From Echinostoma caproni (lineage: Eukaryota > Platyhelminthes > Trematoda > Plagiorchiida > Echinostomatidae), in contig UZAN01039633.1 of NCBI GenBank assembly GCA_900618425.1, positions 1,997-65,996 of the forward strand: a DNA stretch of 64,000 bases, given 5' to 3'. This document shows, one piece after another, positions 51,001 through 62,725 of this stretch. The notes under the pieces are model-generated. The model was not told where the DNA came from. It did not search any database and worked only from the letters and a program-made list of their open reading frames with translations. A program made the position numbers and the translations under genes. Every line of letters begins with the position of its first letter. Position 1 is the first letter of the stretch.

Positions 51001-52635
51001 TTTTCTAGTGGAAAGTGAGTATCATTAGCGCCTGTAGGTGTATATTCGCTCGTTCTCTTTTGTTTTTACCAGTGTATGTTCAAACCGATTGATGCATTCA
51101 CCATGACCGTTGTTGGTGCGATCCCATGATGTGATTCATAAACCTTACCTTTTCAATTTAAGATGTCCGAGTATCAATTTAAGATGGCATGTTGCTATGT
51201 GGATAGTACGGTAGTCTGATTATCCCATCGTTTCACATTGTCTTATACGTTTTGTAATGCTCTTGTTGTCACTTGCAGTCCATCCTTGTGGTGAAGACAC
51301 ATCAGCTGTCCAGCTGAAGTTCACTGGGTTTGCTACGGACTCGCGGTTGTAGGCAAGGTGTGGTTTCTCGCTTGGGCTAGCTGAACAAACACAAAGTTCC
51401 TTGTCGCGGCTGAACTATCCGGCCGGTCGATAAATGAACCCCATCGGTCGTGTGATTTTCGAGCCAGCATAAGAGAGGGATGAGTTCTGAATCCGATGCT
51501 GCTTAAGTGTTGGTAGAGAATCAGTCGTGGAATCATGGGCCATATGGGAGATTTGGAATGAAAAAGTTCAAGCGATGATGACACTGGGCCAACGTTTGAC
51601 TCGTCTAAGATACACGCATTATTTTTCCAAGAATGTTCTCGCGCAAATTTTTCGACAGACGTGAGACAGGAGTTTACTTGGAAGAAACTCACTACTGTTC
51701 AGTGGACCCAAGGCCATGGACGCCAGCATACAGGAATTACGGCAACTCTCAAACAATTGTCGATTCATTTGGGCTTCTTAAAATCCTAATAAGCCAGTGA
51801 AAGAATAATCGTTTCATTCCAGTTTTTCATCCGGTCGATCTGTTTATGGAGTCCTCAGCTCGCCTAAAACAATACCTAAAACTTAAACTATACTTTGTTC
51901 CCATGTTAAAGTAAAGTTCACTTAGACTGGCAACGGTAGAGCGAATCCGAGAACCAGGCCCCATTTTCTCATACGTAAAGTTTTAGAATCTTTCCTATAC
52001 TGCTTACCTATTCCGTTGATTGCCTATCAGTCTTCGAGTGGTAGCGGCCTTTTCTTTGAATGATGCTGGTGCAATTTCTGTCAAACAATTTCCTGTTTAT
52101 TTCTCCATTTCTAATTCATTTAGGTTTTACCTGAAAATTCTCGGGTACAGTTACTTTGAAAAGTATTTTAAGTGTAAAAGATGGGAACTGTCGATAAGTT
52201 GATATGTTCTCTGATCGTGATCTAACTGCTCATTCCAACAAGTTTCGTTAAATGACTATAATGCGACAGAATTTTGGTCAAACGGCGCATAAAACCTATT
52301 CAAAATGAAATATTGTTGGCTTAAATCCACCTATGGGAGCAGCTTATCTTGACAAAACTAATAAATGCGCCAGATTTGTAAAAATACAATAAATCAAAAT
52401 CACATATGCTTGCACATATCACCAGCTGCAGGCAATCAGACTGAAGAGGGAGTCAAGGTGAATTAACGAACATGTTCGTACATCTGATCCACGTACACCA
52501 TCTTGCGTTGATTCTTACCTTAATCATAGAAGGATCCAAATTGTTCTGTTCCACAAACCTCTTCAACTCATCCCTGGTGACTGCCTCGGAATTGTCCGTA
52601 TCGATCGCAAAGAACGCATCTAAGAATGGCTCCAT
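42046..52635 (-). CDS. Gene C: tegumental calcium-binding protein (EF-hand pair + dynein light chain domain)
   Basis: Exons on the minus strand are 52635-52519 (117 nt), 45669-45581 (89 nt) and 42789-42046, the last interrupted by an N gap. Donors are GTAAGA and GTAAGT; acceptors are TTCCAG and GAACAG. Loop 1 (residues 12-23, DTDNSEAVTRDE) has Glu at position 6 where Gly is usual. Loop 2 (46-57, DTDGSGTITLEE) is canonical. The light-chain-like part has MWHVIITRGSSWSTF, then FLIWKTPS before the stop. If the 17-nt overlap at the gap edges is counted once, the frame stays open and the product is 176 residues. The introns are 6849 and 2791 nt; pairing the exon at 52.5 kb with the other two rests on matching phase and on the lack of any other candidate between them. 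It resembles the Fasciola CaBP and schistosome TAL tegument antigens. Confidence 0.85.
42136..42537. other. Assembly gap, 402 Ns, probably spurious
   Basis: Both edges carry the same 17 nt, GAAAATGTACTCCAACT (42119-42135 and 42538-42554), in the third exon of gene C. The two contigs most likely overlap here and no sequence is missing. Confidence 0.85.
49318..49348. repeat. 13-bp perfect hairpin
   Basis: ATGAAACAAATTC, loop TGAAT, then GAATTTGTTTCAT, in intron 1 of gene C. No known role is apparent. Confidence 0.75.
51225..51600 (+). repeat. Family C dispersed repeat
   Basis: It shares long blocks with 18849-19290 (AATGCTCTTGTTGTCAC, GAAGTTCACTGGG, AAGGTGTGGTTTCTCG, CGGTCGATAAATGAACCC, GTGTGATTTTCG, GTTGGTAGAGAATCA). 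It lies in intron 1 of gene C. Confidence 0.65.
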
Positions 52636-53640
52636 GATTCAATTGTGATATCACAAGAGGATATGAGAGCTGTGTTTGATTTGCGTGCACACGTCAAAAC
52701 TGGTTCTAACAATGTCGATTTATCAACAAGGATAAACCTTTCAGCAATCTGTAGTTCACAGCTCTTATGGTACAGATAGAGAGAGAAAGAAGTAAATGTT
52801 CAGGTTGATTGCTTGCTCATTCGATCAACAAATCACTGAGTGGGTTGATATTGGCATAACACACAAAGAGGCAAGGTTCAAGCATTTCATCGAATCGGAA
52901 TTAGAGCGGCCCACCTTCAGTCAGTAAGCATTGGTGTTTGTTCAGTTGGCTACCTGCGGATATTCATCTGAGTTCATTATGGGGTAGTCGGGAGAAAAGG
53001 AGGGAGCACATGGGATTTTCACACCTGGGATTCATTTTGAGAATGCTGCTGATACAACTCGTGCTTATCCAGCTGTTGCTTCTTTTCGCAGCTCATTACT
53101 GGATTATTTAACGAAATGGTAAGATTTAAACAGTAAACGGTGGTTGTCACGAGACCACTGAAATAGAGAAACCAATTTCAGCATTCGGTATTTGTTTAAA
53201 TGATTTCCTTGTTCATTGAAAAGCACTGAGAGTGAAGCGTTTTTTTTTATTATTCATTTTCAAGCTTGTATACTAAGATACGATTATGAGGTGAAATCAC
53301 AAATTGAAACTCACGAAAGAGAGTGGTTTGGAATCAGTTGATCACACTAATTACACAACGCGATCATGCGGTTTTCGTTCGATTTTCGCACCAATAGTTT
53401 ATTGCATCATGTCATCTGATGATGACAACTTCGGAGTGTGGATAGTCCGTTTTGTTTGCACAGTTTGGTGTGGTAGATCCAAATGAGTGTGCACAGCATA
53501 ATTTGTTCCAGCAGGGTTTCGCAGATCCATCGGGGCTCTTTGGATTACCTTGATTGATCTTTGAACATCTAACGAATGCTCCACATGGTTTGCATACTTC
53601 ACAAGTAAGTTACGGATGACTATGGTTAACTATTTTCTCC
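52636..53640. other. Upstream region of gene C, no gene recognised
   Basis: No clear TATA box is visible near the ATG of gene C. A T-rich run at about 53240 is the only local feature. The frames 53304-53486 (+) and 53399-53602 (-) overlap and have no motif. Confidence 0.35.
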
Positions 53641-53645
53641 ATCAG

Positions 53646-54110
53646 GTCGGTTGACGCTCTTGAGTCCACTTGATCAACTGCCGCCTGGTGAGAGAGATGT
53701 AACCGGCTTGGGAGGGCACATAGCAAGCGAATTAGGTCGGGATAAGAATGGCGAAGACACCATTAAAAAACAACTAACTATTTTGCTAACGCTACTAAAG
53801 GATGAGAACTTAATCACCGCGAAGGAAGTCGAAAACCTATAATTCCTAAGACTCAGGGATCACACATTCTTACCGCTACTCCAAAGTACAGAAGGCGAAT
53901 TGTCCTCGGTGATCCATAATTCCTACTTCTGATTCTTGGTACCATTCAACCTCAACAAGACTGATCTCCAAGCTAGAAAGCATGTGGCAGAAAGTAGTGA
54001 AATTCAGCTTGCGCTACAAAGTTCAGTTTGTTAAAATAGTCAAAAACTAAAAATCAACAACACAATGAGATCTTTGTTGGTCATGCCATTACTTTTTAAG
54101 AAGGTTTCAC
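53646..54110 (+). mobile_element. Possible Penelope-like element N-terminal RT fragment
   Basis: After an AG at about 53645 the frame 53651-53842 reads GEDTIKKQLTILLTLLKDEN and LITAKEVENL. This resembles the region before the PLE RT core, where a helix of this type leads to the GSxTPRxYGLPKxHK motif. Downstream, GGGATCACACATTCTTACC and AACTCC-like pieces could be the decayed remainder. Weak similarity only; a host terminal exon is an alternative. Confidence 0.28.
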
Positions 54111-55546
54111 TTGTCAAAATGGTTACTTAGCGAAGCTGGAGATAAAAACCGCCATTCAGACATATGAAGAAACTAATTTGACGTTACATAATGAACAGTC
54201 AGTTTTTATGCTATGGACATACACTCGGCGACAGAAGTATTGCATCCCATTAGTGTTTTTTTATTATCTTCGCGCTCACAAGCACGATCATCACCTTTTT
54301 CATAATCCAACCAATAGTCAATTGAAAAGGCAAAATTTCGTCAAACTGTCTTTAATCTTAACGAAAATAAATCATAAAAGCGGCATTTTTAATGTGACAC
54401 AAGTTTTGCACTCCAATACCCTTTAACTATCAATGGCTATTTAATACTACGTAGAAGACGTCGAATTGCTTTCGGGTTGATATTATTTCCTTACCTAATC
54501 AACAATGCCTTCAACTCATATTTTCTGATGTAGTTTTGGTGCATCTTTTGGGTAAGAATTACCAAATATTTTCTACAATGTTCACGTTTGGGATGAACAC
54601 AGGTCACATCATTTGCATTAATGCCTTGAAATACTGGCAGGCATTTCATTAGCTACGAGTAATGAACTACGGTGAGATCACGCTGGAGAATGGTGACAGA
54701 TTGATCATTCGATGTCACTGTTCGCATTAAGTGGCGCTACAACGTACCATCACGGATGTTTGATTGTCATTCGGCTTACTGATGTACAGCTCTTTCAACA
54801 GATCATGCTACATCAGTTCTACTTAAATCTCATTAACCAATCCGTTTATTCAAGTTTCATGAGTTTGAGTTCCAAAACTTTTTTCTGATCATCAGGTTGC
54901 CACCAATCTGCACGTTTTCATTTTCTTGTGTTTCCTTTTGGAAACCATTTCAAATTTTCATTGTACCCTTCCCACTGAACGTTTAACTCAAGCAACGTTT
55001 CGATCTTCAATGCATGACTCACGGAGTTTGAGGCCATACGTACCAACCTGCCCTCACCTTCCCACAAGTGCTTTTTCTGGCGCCCATTATGACTGCACGG
55101 GTTTTATTAGTTATATTCTCCTCACACATCGTGTCGTAGCGGGATCGATTCATGGGGCTGCAATACGTTTATCGCGGCGAAAATTCTGCTTTTTCGGCAT
55201 CTTCGTCAAAGTGGAAGACAATTTCGTAAAATTTCGTATTTCGGCTCTTCATTTTGTTGTCTTCTAGATTCACAAAAATGGTTATGATCGTGCTTCAGGG
55301 GAACGGAAGTAATCTAGAAATGTAGATCAGATGCTAAGTATCTGCCCGGGTGCATGCACCACCAAGTTGATGTTGTGGCAATGAGTTCACAGTTTATGGC
55401 TTCACAGTAGAAATGGAACTGATGTCGCAGTAGGTCAAACAATTACATTCTATCTCAACAGATCACCAGAACAGTGTGCTCTTAAAAATCAGCATCACTT
55501 TTTAGCAACTTGATCTAACAATTCCTAGATTTTCTAAACCAATTCA

Positions 55547-55698
55547 GTGCTATCGGTGTGGCCTCGTAGGTCAGCTGGTAGAGTATGCGCATGCAAAGCA
55601 TAGGCGGCGTCCAGGGGTGGGTTCGAATCCCACCGAGGATACTGAACTTTTCAGAATTGACATATAAACTTCAAATCTGCCAAACAACAAGTTGAACA
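55547..55698 (+). repeat. SINE-B copy, single unit
   Basis: Head TGCTATCGGTGTGGCCTCG, an A-box variant TAGGTCAGCTGG, a perfect B box GGTTCGAATCC, the acceptor-like closing CCGAGG, and the tail AACTTCAAATCTGCCAAACA. CAATTCA at 55540-55546 and 55697-55703 may be a short target duplication. Unlike the other two copies it has no inverted partner. Confidence 0.7.
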
Positions 55699-55699
55699 A

Positions 55700-58600
55700 T
55701 TCATCCGTAATTACAACAACCTGATTTGATTTGGCATGTTACATAATCACTACCGGTGCCTGATGCATTTGAAATGAGTGAACACTATTTCAGCCAAATG
55801 TCTTGTTATACTCCCATGATGACTTTTACTGTTTGTGGATTTTTCATTCGTGTTTCATTTTTGAATCACAGGTGGGGTGTCAAATGAAAGAGACTCGATG
55901 CGAGTCGCTTTCCATACGTCTTTTTTAATGTAAGAAAACAGTTTTATAGGGCTGAAGTGCATTCATACATAAGCTTCATCAGATGTGAGAAACGGCATAC
56001 TTCATGTGTTGGTTCCAGTGTAGGAATCGGTCTAACTGCACCCAAGTTGTTCACCATCAGTTATATTTTGTCATGGACAGCAATCAACTATGTGTATGTG
56101 TTCCTTTCTCCCCTACCCACGACTAGATCTTATCAACCATTGATCCCATTACTGAATCAGTTGTAGTTCGTTTCTCTAGAAACGAAAAAACAAACGTCAT
56201 TGCGTTCAAAAATAGTCTATTTTGATGGAAAAATGAACTTTGATTCAACACGAGAAAGGCAAGAATATCATTGGTGATCGTTTTCGCATCGCTATAAATT
56301 TGGTATCTTGTCCATTCATTTTGCCGGTGCCCGGGAAGGAACAAACGTAGACTTGAAATGAATCTTACCTAGTTGTTACTAATAGGCTAGAACCTGGTCC
56401 GTATAACTCACTAATGTAACGCTGAAGCATGGTAGTATCTTTGCCAAAAGATCCTTATAAGTGGTTCCCTTTTCCTGAAAATGCATCTATGAATCCAATC
56501 CATTTTCTTCCGATTTTCAAGAACTAAGAATGCTGCGTAACGCATTACATACATTTTGCTCAGAAAAATATTCATTGCTCAATGAACAGTCTGAGCCCAG
56601 AAGTACCTTACTGAACAGTTAACAAATGAAAACGCTCAAGTCAGTGATCTTTCTGCCATCCGGATTCTTCGTCCGCGTTAAAAGCAAACAGATTTAGGAA
56701 TGACAAAACACAAGACCATATCGCAGTGCTACACGAATTATCTTTTGCTCGATTGTGCTGTATCTGAAGGCTATGCACACTCCGGAAAGTGCAACGTTTA
56801 CAAATGGCTGTGGCATGGTAATAAAGTAAAGTAAATAAATTGAAACAGAACATAAAAGACGGGAAATAAAAGAATCATGTCACTACGGTAAAGACAAACT
56901 AACATGAACTTATTTTTTGATACAGAGGTACAGTTTTTCACTTATTTCTATTTCAGAATAGGATAGGATGAAACCGAATAGTGCGCGTAATAGCCTCAGT
57001 GATTGATCGATTAATGACTTACATGATGGGCACATCGAAAAAGACAAACAGTGAGAAATAAAAAGTGTACGCTTACAACCACTCCGGCAAAACACGACAT
57101 TCCGAGCCTACGGTGCGACAAACACGCCTGAGGAAATATTAATCAATAACCGCATTCTACTCGAAAGAACGTGAAATTTTAATAAAACATGCTTATTCAA
57201 AACTGTGCATGTTGCGCAAAGACGTATCAGAAGGTCAACATCAATCAAACAGAGATGATAGAAAGAACGGTTGAAAAGACCGACAAGAGATGGCATCTAC
57301 TCAGATCATTCATTAGACGCACGGATGTAGTTTCTTACAATATTGAAAATTGGACAGATGCGCAGTGAAAAACAGAACGATTTGGTTGCAGTTCCAAAAT
57401 CATTCATTTTTCCATTTTGACGAATAGTCCCAGCAAAACTAACAATAATTCAACAAGTGTACTGCCGCTTCTCTGTCATATACGTACATATGTATCCTGG
57501 GTACTTCAGTGGAGCCATTTTACAATGAACTTGGTGACAGACAATCTCAGATACATCGATTTGGCTCGTTTGAAATTGCAAAAATTGTTCCGTTTCGACA
57601 ATTTACGCTACAGCGACGGTGCACAGTGTGAAATCGGTCCGGGGACCTCCTTCAATCTCGATTTCATCACCTAACTTCCACACTTATGTTTATCTTTCAA
57701 AAGCCCATGTTTGGTTACCCTCCTTACTCTGAAAGTGCTTGTAAGCTGGACTTCTCAATAAAACACGTGAAAACATTTAGCAAAAATGATATTGTACCTG
57801 ACTTCCTATGTAATTTATCCCATTGCACGGTTTAAAGCAATCATAAAAATCGTTTAATGCTTGGGACAGATTTTCCTCTTAAAACCACGGACAGGTATAG
57901 TCTTACTGCAAAGGAGAAGTCTATCTAAGTTTGGGTTACGTTTTCCCAGCTGATCAAGCATGTGTTATTAACCATTTTGATACGTTGAACTTTTAAATAG
58001 CTTTGTAAACCGACTCATGCGTTGATATCACGCCTGTACTAGGGTAAGCACATCTATGATTGTGTGCACAATAAGTAATGCGGCTAAGATCGTCACTCAA
58101 GTATTGGTTGACATATTTGTAGCCCCCGGGATNCGGCATGGGATGAAACGGATAAGGGACGACGTCTGATCTGCACGGGTTTATTCTAGCAAAAAGGCTA
58201 TTGTGAACCAAGTCCATTGATCTGTAGACTTGAAATTGACAGCCATTGGTTATTGCCCACTGAAACCGAACAGTAAATTTTGAAACAGTTGTGTATTTAC
58301 GCTCTTCGCTGGCAGGCCAACATGTCTTTGAAATTTTCCCGGAATCACACAGTTCGGCTTGGATACAGAAATTCACAGGGGTATTCGTGCTGCTGTATCT
58401 AAAGAAAAGGAATACATATATATAATTGGTACATCCACTTAGAAAACAAGCTAGAGTGATGAGCGTGAAAGAGATAAAGAGATTTTAACCGGTCGCAAAA
58501 GCGGAAGGGGGACAAAGTGGTGTGGTAAATTGAAAAAATAAAACAAGCAACTTGGGTATTTGAGTCTTGTTTCAGTTTTTCTTATTTTTTCAACCTATGA

Positions 58601-58738
58601 AAATACTACTGAAACAATCCACAATGTTCGAGCAGAAAACGGATTTGTGGATTAGGATGACAGACAGAGAGACAAAGATCAGTGTGTTTGCATTCCAAAT
58701 TAATTTGTACAACCGACCACTTGGAGAGGCACATCGTA
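55700..58738. other. Intergenic, no gene recognised
   Basis: AT-rich, with a single N at 58133. The frame 57417-57674 (+) keeps a fairly coding-like stretch (DNLRYIDLARLKLQKLF) but has no domain I know and no visible partner exons. I annotate no gene. Confidence 0.4.
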
Positions 58739-60117
58739 TTAAGGACTGCTTGTTTTCCATATCAAAAAGCAGTTATCGTTGAACTGGAAGTGAAACGAAT
58801 GTTCAGGCACATGAGAGAACGTTATCCAATAGGACCCATCCACGATCACAACGTGCCACGATTTACCGTATGTCTTGTCCAGGTATTCCTTTAACTGCCG
58901 TGTCAGGCTCTGACGATCTACCGATTCCATTCTGCTGACCAGTTTCTTTGTGTACTCGGCTATTGCGATCTGTTCCGCCAGCGACATATTTGCAGCGATC
59001 TTTTTGATGTCCGATGGGAGACTGGGGACGTTTTGCACATATACCTCTCGATTTTTACGTCTGTGAATGAACAAAATTTGATGCTTAGTCTTGATAACAT
59101 GGGGCACGATGAAAAACCCGCATTTTGCGCTAATATGACATACGTTTTAAAGCAAATGCCTTAGGGGATTGTTGGTTGTCCTTTGTTTTTACTTGCAGTT
59201 ACCAAATTCATCAATGGTCGGTAAAACTGGGTAGGAATAATCCATTTTTAATAATCCACGTGAAGTAAACTAATACATCACGGTGAAGTTTTGGCCTAGA
59301 AGGGTGCAGTCCAGCCATCTAGAGATATCAATTACCCTGTTTCTTTTATTTCTCAATCACATTAGATATGACGCAGAAAAAGATCGACTTATGTTATGTG
59401 TGTTTCCGATTCATAACACATTCGGTGGATTTCGATTGCAGTAGAAAAAATATGAATGCACAAAGTTGACTCTGATGTTTTTGCAAAGAAGGGGTTAAAT
59501 GCCTCTCGTAAATTAAGTGTATCGGTCGGTCAGTCGGTCAGTCACTCAGTCAGCAAAGGTGTCGGTCGATCATACAGTCAAGTCATCAATTACTTAAGCA
59601 ACTACAGTTTATTTGTCAACTGGTAATATGTCAGTCGTCTTCATTACGCGTGAATAAGATATTCAATTTTCTTCTCCTACGTGGAATTAAATATGGTAAT
59701 ATCCAGTGAACAAGTCCCGTTTTCTTCATAACCAAGTGCAGTTAACTAACTGATCGAAATCGAGTAGACTGTTTCTTCAAGGAATCTGCATAGGTTTCTA
59801 TTTCTAGAATCGTAGTGAAAGATTTAACTCCTCCAGCGGACGTTACGTTCTCTGTCCGTTTAATGTGATCAACCTACCTTTTTCACAGGAGCGCATCATT
59901 TATGAAAGGTATGGTAAGTAAAGTTGAGTCAGTTTTACCGGTATCCTGTCGGAATCCATTACTTTGTTTTGGAATCCGCATTGTGCTTCATTGGAATTAA
60001 AACCGACATCTGCCATTGAACAACTTACGCAGCTTCCAATTGCACACCGAGTACATCGCAGAAAGAATCCAGTGTGATACTGCCAGTGTTATCGGGGTCG
60101 AACAGTTCTTGCCATCG
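58739..60117 (-). CDS. Gene D: tegumental calcium-binding protein, exons 2-3 (5' end outside window)
   Basis: Minus-strand exon 2 (60117-60029, 89 nt) codes for RWQELFDPDNTGSITLDS and onward: an EF-hand loop with Ser in place of Glu at position 12. Exon 3 (59060-58739, stop TAA) codes for 106 residues of the light-chain-like domain, with SWHVVIVDGSYWITFSHVPE and FLIWKTSSP. The splice sites (GTAAGT; TTCACAG) and phase 2 match the other paralogues; the intron is 968 nt. No EF-hand exon 1 was found between 60118 and 64000, so it should lie to the right of the window. Exon 3 is closest to gene A in the light-chain region (GSYWITFSH and PEHSF are shared), which suggests that A and D are sister copies. 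Confidence 0.85.
59521..59580. repeat. GTCA/GTCG imperfect tandem repeat
   Basis: Tetranucleotide units (CGGT, CAGT, CACT) repeated with variation, in the intron of gene D. Confidence 0.7.
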
Positions 60118-61625
60118 CTAAAAAAACAGAAGATGGGAAGTAAAAACGATTCACGAAATTTTAAGTGAAAGCTGAATGAATTTCAAAAACTTGAAGCTCG
60201 TAAAAATATAGTGTCATGTGTGCTTGCGAAACAGCCGTTTACATAATGCTGTGCAGTTTCTAAATGATAATTCTAACACGTTACTTAGGCTCAACACGTA
60301 TGCTTCCTCATAAATAATAATGCCAATATGCGTTTCAATAAAAATTTCTCTGTCTGAACAAATCGGAATCCACCAAATGAACTAAGATGGTAAAACAATT
60401 TTATTTACCGATCGCACGGTTGGCAGATATTTTTCTGAAAGACCAAATCAAAGCCAAATTGTTAGCTGCGTTGTTTCGTTTCAAATGGAAATACCTATTG
60501 GCTAACACTGTCATCCTAGCTCACAAATACATTTTGCAGCACTTTCCCCGGGAATATGTCCTTACGGAATCTTCAAAACTGATGGGTAACTTAAAGTAAT
60601 GTGGAGCGCTATTGATTGGCTTATACATCATAAGCAATGTGTTTGTGCTTTGTTTGTTTATGGTAAATAAAATGCAATCAACGAAGTCAATGCGTATCCT
60701 GGACACTCATCAGACAGATTTGTTAAATCACTGAGGTTTTCTGCTGGTCTATCACCTCCCGTTTTTTGAGATACAATCAGGGCTTTGTGATTTACTGATC
60801 TAAACACGTTAAGACCGATCAGACTGTTGTAGACTGCAACAATGGAAGGTAGCCTAAATTCCACGTATAACAGATGTGCTTACGCGGCTTTTAGTTCGTG
60901 CTACTACTTTGTTTTTAATATTCTTTTTATTGATTACCCTGAAAAGCATATATAACAGACATTGTGAATAGAGGTGGTACAATAATAAGTAGGAGAAAGC
61001 AGGCTAACGTTTAGCTGGTTCGGTTTTCAGAAGTTTAAAGCTTGTATTTCAAACTTTTGGATTGAATAAGCGGGGCATGCAATACCATATAGACATATCT
61101 TAGCAGCTTCCGGATTTGCAAAATACGTTCAACTATCCTATTGCTTCCAGTTAGGAAGTAGTGAAGGGGGCACGAAACAAATGTTCTCTTTATGCCATAA
61201 GCTAAGGTCCGCTGTGAACCGTGTACGTATTAATTGATAAGTGTGTGTTAAGGTGTGCTCTTAGCTGATCGTTTGATCATGATAACATCTCCCAACACAA
61301 AGGATTGTATCTCTTTCATCTTACACATTTACTGAAGGTAACATCCCTCGGTGAACTATAGTTGAGTGCAATGAATGAACCAATAATTCTATCATTTAAT
61401 CTGTAGCATGAATGTAGTACAAAGGTGCAACATGAGGGTAAATTTGACGGTTGAAAGAGCTGTATCTGTGCCCATCGGTCACTGTACCACCTTCCAAGGC
61501 ATATTCCACAACCACCACCCTGAAGGAAGCAGTGCATGGTACACACACACGCTAATGTGCACATATTATTGCTTGACTTTCCGTGTCATGGGTTACAATA
61601 ATTCTGTCCCGACTCAATGGATCCG

Positions 61626-61649
61626 TGAGAGAGAGAGAGAGAGCGAGAG
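61626..61649. repeat. (GA)n microsatellite
   Basis: About twelve GA units with one GC interruption. Confidence 0.85.
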
Positions 61650-62705
61650 TCGGTGTGCAGTTTTCAAGCATTGTGAAAGTGCAAATGGAACACAACAGAC
61701 AGACTATCACATTCCAGAACGATATCGAATTGCACAGTTTCGACATCAGCTTGTGACCGTGATTGGAAACTTCAGGTCATCTATGGTGCGTGCTCGTATC
61801 TATGTATATGCATGGGGGCCTTTTCCAAATTCGTGAGCTAAGATAGATAAACTGCGTTAGACAAATGTGAAAGTGAAAATCGGAGAAACTAATCCACATG
61901 AAATTGGTATAAGGCTTAGGTGGAAACCGGTTTTGTCTTGAACTGTAAAAGTTCCACGACACTCCCTAGTAGTTAATGTTACTCAGGCCTTTCAACTTTC
62001 CATCGTTTGAAAGGACTGCAACCAACGGTTAATTTCAAACAGTAGCTTGTATTTTCGTAGAACTTTCTGTTAATTCGATCGTTTTCAGTCAAGACTGAAA
62101 CATTTTGCCGAATCAGTTTACATTTGCAACCATTTCATCATTAACCGAAGTGACATCTTTACTGTTTGTGGAGCGACGGTACTCTGTCTATACCCGGGGT
62201 ATGAGAACCGATTTCCAATCATTTAGTATTTGCGAACTGTCTTCTAAGAAATTCAGTCCTTCAGGACCGTAATCGTTCCCTGTTGAATTTCCATTGAATC
62301 AGAAGTCTTCGGGTGCATTGTTTTATGCAAGGATAGGATTGAATTTGTTAAACGCGTCCAATAACCCTCAGTGGGTATGTCGATACTTGTTTAGAAAGTC
62401 TTAGAACTCTAGAAAAGGCGGTTTTCGATTCGTTAAGGTCATTAAGCTAGCAGATTAGTGATCCTCAGGTCGCATTCCACCAGTACCACCCATCCTACCC
62501 ATTTTGTATTTCCCCAGTTAGTCTTTATGCGGCTGCGGTTTCTTCCGTGAAAGCTGACTGTGCGTTTACATACTAAATAGATGCGAAAGAAAGTAAGGGA
62601 TAAACTGGATAGAAAAACTGGAATATGATACCTGATCTGAATACTGAGAAGCCATAGATTTTGGAATAAAATCCAAGTTAGAAGTGCTAATCAGACGCAG
62701 GGTAC

Positions 62706-62725
62706 CAAAATTTGTACAAATTTTG
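62706..62725. repeat. Perfect 20-bp palindrome
   Basis: CAAAATTTGTACAAATTTTG is its own reverse complement with no spacer. No neighbouring gene explains it. Confidence 0.85.
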
